A stretch of DNA of 64,000 bases from Bacillus sp. A301a_S52. GTDB lineage: Bacteria; Bacillota; Bacilli; Bacillales; Salisediminibacteriaceae. The position numbers and the translations under genes are program-made. Shown here piece after piece: positions 60,412 through 64,000 of the stretch (position 1 is its first letter; each line of letters begins with the position of its first letter). The DNA is taken from NCBI GenBank assembly GCA_024701455.1, contig JABXYP010000001.1, forward strand, positions 872,001-936,000, given 5' to 3'. The notes under the pieces are model-generated. The model saw only the letters and a program-made list of their open reading frames with translations. It was not told the origin of the DNA and made no database searches.

Positions 60412-62781
60412 ATGCGTGAGGAATATGCCATAACTAAATTTCCTAAAAAGGGACTGACAAGCAGTAAGCCGGCACAACGTTGGGAGGACGCACTTGTTAC
60501 AGGTAATGGCACGATGGGTGCCCTTATTTATGGAGATCCTTTAAATGAGACGATTATTTTAAATCATGAAAAGCTGTACGAGCCTTTTCATGACAACATT
60601 ATTCACAACAATGACTTGTCCCCATATGTCAACGAGGTTAAAGCATTGATGAAACGAGGGAAATTTAAAGACGCGGCTGCATTATTTTCAGAGAAATCGG
60701 GTCATCCTCTTTACTTTACGGACGCTTACCATCCTGCATATGCGCTAAAGCTTCAAATAAATCAGGACGGAGAGGTATCCCATTATTTTCGGCACGTTGA
60801 TTTTATGTCAGGCGAGGTCTCAGTTCATTGGCAGGATAGAAGAGGAAGGTTCTTTAAGCAACATTTTAGCTCTCGTACTCACAATGCCATCGTTATACGT
60901 CTTTCTTCTGCTGATGGGGGTTTTATTCATGCAAAGCTTTCGATTGATGAATTAATCCCTGAAGAAGGGGTGAAATTGTCAAAAATCAAGGCTTTGAGGA
61001 ATGAACTCTCTTTTTCTTGTGCCTATGAGAAAACAAAAAAAGGGTATACTGGGATGTCGACTGTCTCTACGCACGAGGGGACGATCACGGCCAAAAAAGA
61101 GAGTCTTCATATAAAAGGAACGAAGGAAATCCTCATTGTGACACGAATTTTTCCCTTAAGCAATTATGTCGAACAAAAAGACGCCACATTATCACGAATG
61201 CAGAAGGAACTTAAGGCTCTTGCATCCACTTCGTATGAGGAACTCATGAACGCTCATCGCTCAGTGCATGAAGAGATCTACAATAGAATGACTCTCACAC
61301 TGGGTGAAAACACAGAACGACGTGTTATGACAGAACAGTTATTAGCTGAACAAACGGGGGATCTTGATCCGCAGCTGTTACAAAAAATGTTTGAAATGGG
61401 ACGCTATGTTCTATTAAGTACATCAGGGGATTATCCACCGAATTTGGTCGGCTTGTGGACAGGAGATTGGCGGCCACCATGGAGTGGTGATTTTACGGTG
61501 GATGCTAACCTTAACTTGGCTATTTCGGGTGCAGCTACCGGTAATATGGCTGAAGCATTGGACAGTTACCTCCACTTAATTGAAAAAATTGTCCCTGATT
61601 GGGAAGACAATGCTAAAACATTGTATGGATGCCGCGGCTATTTATCAGGAAGCCGGACAGACGGCAATCATAACATTCATACCCATTTTAATGAGGAGTG
61701 GCCATTAGGTTTTTGGACAGCAGCGGCAGGCTGGTTGGTCCTTCCACTTTATGAATGGTATGAAATCACAGAAGACATCACATTTTTTAAAAATCGAGTA
61801 TTACCGAAAATGAAAAAGATTGCTTTGTTTTATGAAGATTTTTTAACTGAAACTGATGAGAACGGGAAATGGCTGTTCATTCCTTCTTATTCACCAGAAA
61901 ACACACCGATTATTTCCGCAGAGAAAAAAGCAGCAGGCTGGCAGGAACATCAGGCAACGATTAATGCCACGATGGATATTGCTGTGGCCAAAGAAATTAT
62001 GACGCACCTCATTAAAACGTGTAAAGAGCTTCAAATAGAGAAAGAAAAAATACCAGTGTGGGAAGCTGTTTTGGCACGCCTTCCTGATTATATGATCAAT
62101 GAAGATGGGGCACTGAAAGAGTGGATACATGAGGAACTACATGACCGTTATGATCATCGTCATCTATCTCATTTGTATCCAGTGTGGCCAGGTGATGAAG
62201 TGACACCAGAAGAGGCGCCAGAATGGTTTCGGGCGGCGACCGTAGCATTAGAGAAAAAGGAACGAGGCAATGGTTCTGCTCATGGTGTGATGCACTCCGG
62301 TCTCGTGGCAGCACGACTAAAAAGAGCAGATTTAGTTGAAGAAAATCTTCGCTGGTTTCTTTCAAGTGATTATATATACGCTAGTCTTGTAACCGCTCAT
62401 AATCCGGGGAGAAAAATTTATAATGTGGACGCAAATTGCAGTCTCCCTTCGTTAATGATGGAGATGGTTGTGTGTAGCCGCCAAGGGTTTCTTGAATTAC
62501 TGCCGGCTTTACCGAAAACATTATCGAGCGGCGCACTAACTGGTATTCTCTGTAAAGGGAAGCTTACGCTTGACGAATTGACATGGGATTTAGAAAAAAA
62601 AATCATCCAAGTCACCATCACTTCCCACAAAGTACAACATGTCCAGATCGTATGTAGACATGGTATTGAGCACATCGCAATTAATAGAAAAGAGGAAACG
62701 ATTTACCCTAATCAAACAGAATTCTCATTATTTTTTAAAGCGAATGAACGTAAGGAATTAGTGTTAAATATTAAGTGCTAA
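60412..62781 (+). CDS. GH95-family glycosidase (alpha-L-fucosidase/galactosidase type)
   Basis: 789 residues, no signal peptide, so cytoplasmic. The N-terminal beta-sandwich starts PAQRWEDALVTGNGTMGALIYGDPLNETIILNHEKLYEP, typical of GH95. The (alpha/alpha)6 barrel contains NLVGLWTGDWRPPWSGDFTVDANLNLAISG and ILPSYSPEN-like IPSYSPENTP, with Asn and Asp residues of the catalytic site. The C-terminal domain starts near 700. It acts on fucosyl or related side chains of plant polysaccharides. The exact sugar is uncertain. Ribosome site AGGAGGGG. Confidence 0.88.
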   Translation: MREEYAITKFPKKGLTSSKPAQRWEDALVTGNGTMGALIYGDPLNETIILNHEKLYEPFHDNIIHNNDLSPYVNEVKALMKRGKFKDAAALFSEKSGHPLYFTDAYHPAYALKLQINQDGEVSHYFRHVDFMSGEVSVHWQDRRGRFFKQHFSSRTHNAIVIRLSSADGGFIHAKLSIDELIPEEGVKLSKIKALRNELSFSCAYEKTKKGYTGMSTVSTHEGTITAKKESLHIKGTKEILIVTRIFPLSNYVEQKDATLSRMQKELKALASTSYEELMNAHRSVHEEIYNRMTLTLGENTERRVMTEQLLAEQTGDLDPQLLQKMFEMGRYVLLSTSGDYPPNLVGLWTGDWRPPWSGDFTVDANLNLAISGAATGNMAEALDSYLHLIEKIVPDWEDNAKTLYGCRGYLSGSRTDGNHNIHTHFNEEWPLGFWTAAAGWLVLPLYEWYEITEDITFFKNRVLPKMKKIALFYEDFLTETDENGKWLFIPSYSPENTPIISAEKKAAGWQEHQATINATMDIAVAKEIMTHLIKTCKELQIEKEKIPVWEAVLARLPDYMINEDGALKEWIHEELHDRYDHRHLSHLYPVWPGDEVTPEEAPEWFRAATVALEKKERGNGSAHGVMHSGLVAARLKRADLVEENLRWFLSSDYIYASLVTAHNPGRKIYNVDANCSLPSLMMEMVVCSRQGFLELLPALPKTLSSGALTGILCKGKLTLDELTWDLEKKIIQVTITSHKVQHVQIVCRHGIEHIAINRKEETIYPNQTEFSLFFKANERKELVLNIKC

Positions 62782-62853
62782 ATAAACCTCTAAAAAGTGC
62801 ATGATTTCAGACGAAAAAATCTCTGTATAATTGTCTGTAGGTTCATTGTAAAA

Positions 62854-62867
62854 TGAAAGCGCTATCT
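62854..62867 (+). promoter_or_regulatory. cre site upstream of the sensor kinase gene
   Basis: TGAAAGCGCTATCT fits the CcpA consensus TGWAARCGYTWNCW at every position. It lies 96 bp before the kinase ATG, so the following operon should be catabolite-repressed. Confidence 0.85.
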
Positions 62868-62962
62868 TTATTGTTTGTACGAGGTTTAAAGTGACTTAGC
62901 ATCGATCCTGAATTTGAAAGCTTTCGGGTATCGTTTTGCTAATTAGTGAATGAGGCTGTGAA

Positions 62963-64000
62963 ATGATAAAGGTAATTTGGAGACAATTTAATCATATTAA
63001 AATAAGACAGAAGTTAATACTATCCTTTTTTGTTGTGGTCTTCATCCCATTATTAATTGTAGGAGGAGTGTTAACGGCAGAGCTTAGAAAAACAGCGTTA
63101 AATAATACGATTGAGCAAACGACTGCTGATATGGCTAGGATTAAGACGCGTGTAAATGAAGTGATTACTCCAGCGATTAATGTGGTGAACTATGCATTAG
63201 TCGATCAGAGGTTGAAGGATTTAGTAACGACAGAATATACATCGATTTATGAGGTGGTGCAAGCGTATAGTACTTATAACACATTTGATAATAGTGAACG
63301 ATTATACACCGGTATCTCGACTATTCGCTTTTTTGTAGAAAATGAAACGATGTTAAATAATTGGCAATTCATCCCATTGTCTGAGGAGATGAAAAGCTCA
63401 GACTGGTATAAAACCACCCATAATAGTAGAGGACTGCTGTTGTGGCATTATAAAGAAGCAACAATGGCAAAGGGGGGAGGAAAACAGTTAACGTTGACTC
63501 GTGTCGTCCATTATCTGAACGCTAACACATATGGGATTATTGATGTTGAGCTAAACACGAATTACTTAAATTGGATATTAGCTCAAGAGATCGTGCCATT
63601 AATGATTATTGATGCTGATCATAATGTCGTCGCCGGTAACCAGCAAGAACTGATTGGTACTCAGTTATCCGAAACGATGATCATCCCGGTGTTAGTAGAA
63701 GAGAGAGAAGGCATATTTAGAGAGACTGTTTTTGATGAACCGTCATATGTGATGATAGATCCGATTGTTATTGAAAATAGTGGAAATGATCTTAGGCTCG
63801 TCTCAATCATATCAGATTCCAACATTATTGAGGATGCTGATAGGCTCAGCAGAACCGGTTTTCTTATTATGCTAATAAGCATGAGTGTAGCGCTCGTATT
63901 AATCTATGGCTTCGCTCATCTTATTTCTACACGAATTGCTAAACTCAGTAAACATATCCATCAAGTAGCCGAGGGTAATCTTACTATTAGTCATGAGATT
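62963..64000 (+). CDS. YesM-like two-component sensor histidine kinase (partial, 3' cut)
   Basis: The 346 N-terminal codons of a membrane sensor. A basic start and first membrane helix (KIRQKLILSFFVVVFIPLLIVGG, about 13-35) are followed by a ~270-residue extracellular sensor (dCACHE-like), a second helix (FLIMLISMSVALVLIYGFAHL, about 302-322) and the start of a HAMP domain (RIAKLSKHIHQVAEGNLTI) at the window edge. The histidine kinase region is beyond 64000. Such kinases, with an AraC-type response regulator, control carbohydrate ABC transporters. The cre site upstream supports a sugar role. Confidence 0.85.
   Translation, partial: MIKVIWRQFNHIKIRQKLILSFFVVVFIPLLIVGGVLTAELRKTALNNTIEQTTADMARIKTRVNEVITPAINVVNYALVDQRLKDLVTTEYTSIYEVVQAYSTYNTFDNSERLYTGISTIRFFVENETMLNNWQFIPLSEEMKSSDWYKTTHNSRGLLLWHYKEATMAKGGGKQLTLTRVVHYLNANTYGIIDVELNTNYLNWILAQEIVPLMIIDADHNVVAGNQQELIGTQLSETMIIPVLVEEREGIFRETVFDEPSYVMIDPIVIENSGNDLRLVSIISDSNIIEDADRLSRTGFLIMLISMSVALVLIYGFAHLISTRIAKLSKHIHQVAEGNLTISHEI

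Overview
The window comes from a low-GC, spore-forming Gram-positive bacterium of the Bacillaceae. The evidence is strong AGGAGG-type ribosome binding sites, frequent TTG/GTG starts, YheC/YheD coat-associated proteins, AprX, YuzA (DUF378) and YfmS homologues, a PlcR-like regulator and perfect cre and Fur boxes. The housekeeping genes resemble alkaliphilic or halotolerant Bacillus relatives, but the species cannot be fixed from the sequence. No rRNA, tRNA or CRISPR was seen.

Layout. 0-4.3 kb: a Fur-controlled siderophore-binding lipoprotein, a GntR/ABC-transporter operon and a Cys-rich small protein, all on the minus strand. 4.6-7.5 kb: two YheC/YheD ATP-grasp proteins. 7.6-9.9 kb: an NmrA-like reductase, a LysR regulator and an AraC remnant. 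10.6-16.7 kb: AprX-type subtilase, YuzA, a YrhK-like protein, a decayed ATP-grasp/peptidase locus, a soluble chemoreceptor and a two-subunit CoA-transferase. 17.2-21.7 kb: a type VII secretion (LXG-like) effector module with an inactive M16-like protein. 22-25.6 kb: a lipoprotein, a TetR regulator and an oleate hydratase.

25.8-37.9 kb is the outstanding region: a phosphonate antibiotic cluster of the pseudomonad fosfomycin type. It encodes PEP mutase, a homocitrate-synthase-like 2-phosphonomethylmalate synthase, a 6PGDH-like reductase (Psf3-like), an HppE/Psf4-type epoxidase with all metal ligands, a FomA-like fosfomycin kinase, a TMK-like kinase, an MFS exporter and one unassigned protein that may do the missing oxidative decarboxylation. 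It sits beside a PlcR-like regulator and a 43-aa PapR-like signalling peptide ending in SDLPHVH. It also has a GGDEF/ribbon-helix-helix fusion protein and a palindromic operator shared by two promoters. An upstream operon (17-aa leader peptide, GNAT, nucleotidyltransferase, PapR-like peptide, methionine aminopeptidase) appears to be translationally attenuated. The pieces read as a quorum-sensing-controlled production and self-resistance island.

38-44.8 kb: a Fur-box-preceded nickel/peptide-type ABC importer operon and a MATE transporter. 44.9-46.2 kb: an IS3-family (IS150-like) element. 46.3-51.8 kb: GNAT, SDR, alkaline phosphatase, shikimate kinase and 3-dehydroquinate dehydratase. 52.3-55.1 kb: a chemoreceptor paired with a sugar-binding lipoprotein. 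55.2-56.4 kb: a second IS3-family element inserted in a dispersed repeat. 56.6-64 kb: a carbohydrate region with an AraC regulator, GH42 beta-galactosidase, GH95 glycosidase, cre sites and the N-terminal part of a YesM-like sensor kinase cut by the window end.

A family of structured dispersed repeats (at least ten copies, two 5' types) and an 82-bp tandem repeat occupy many intergenic gaps.
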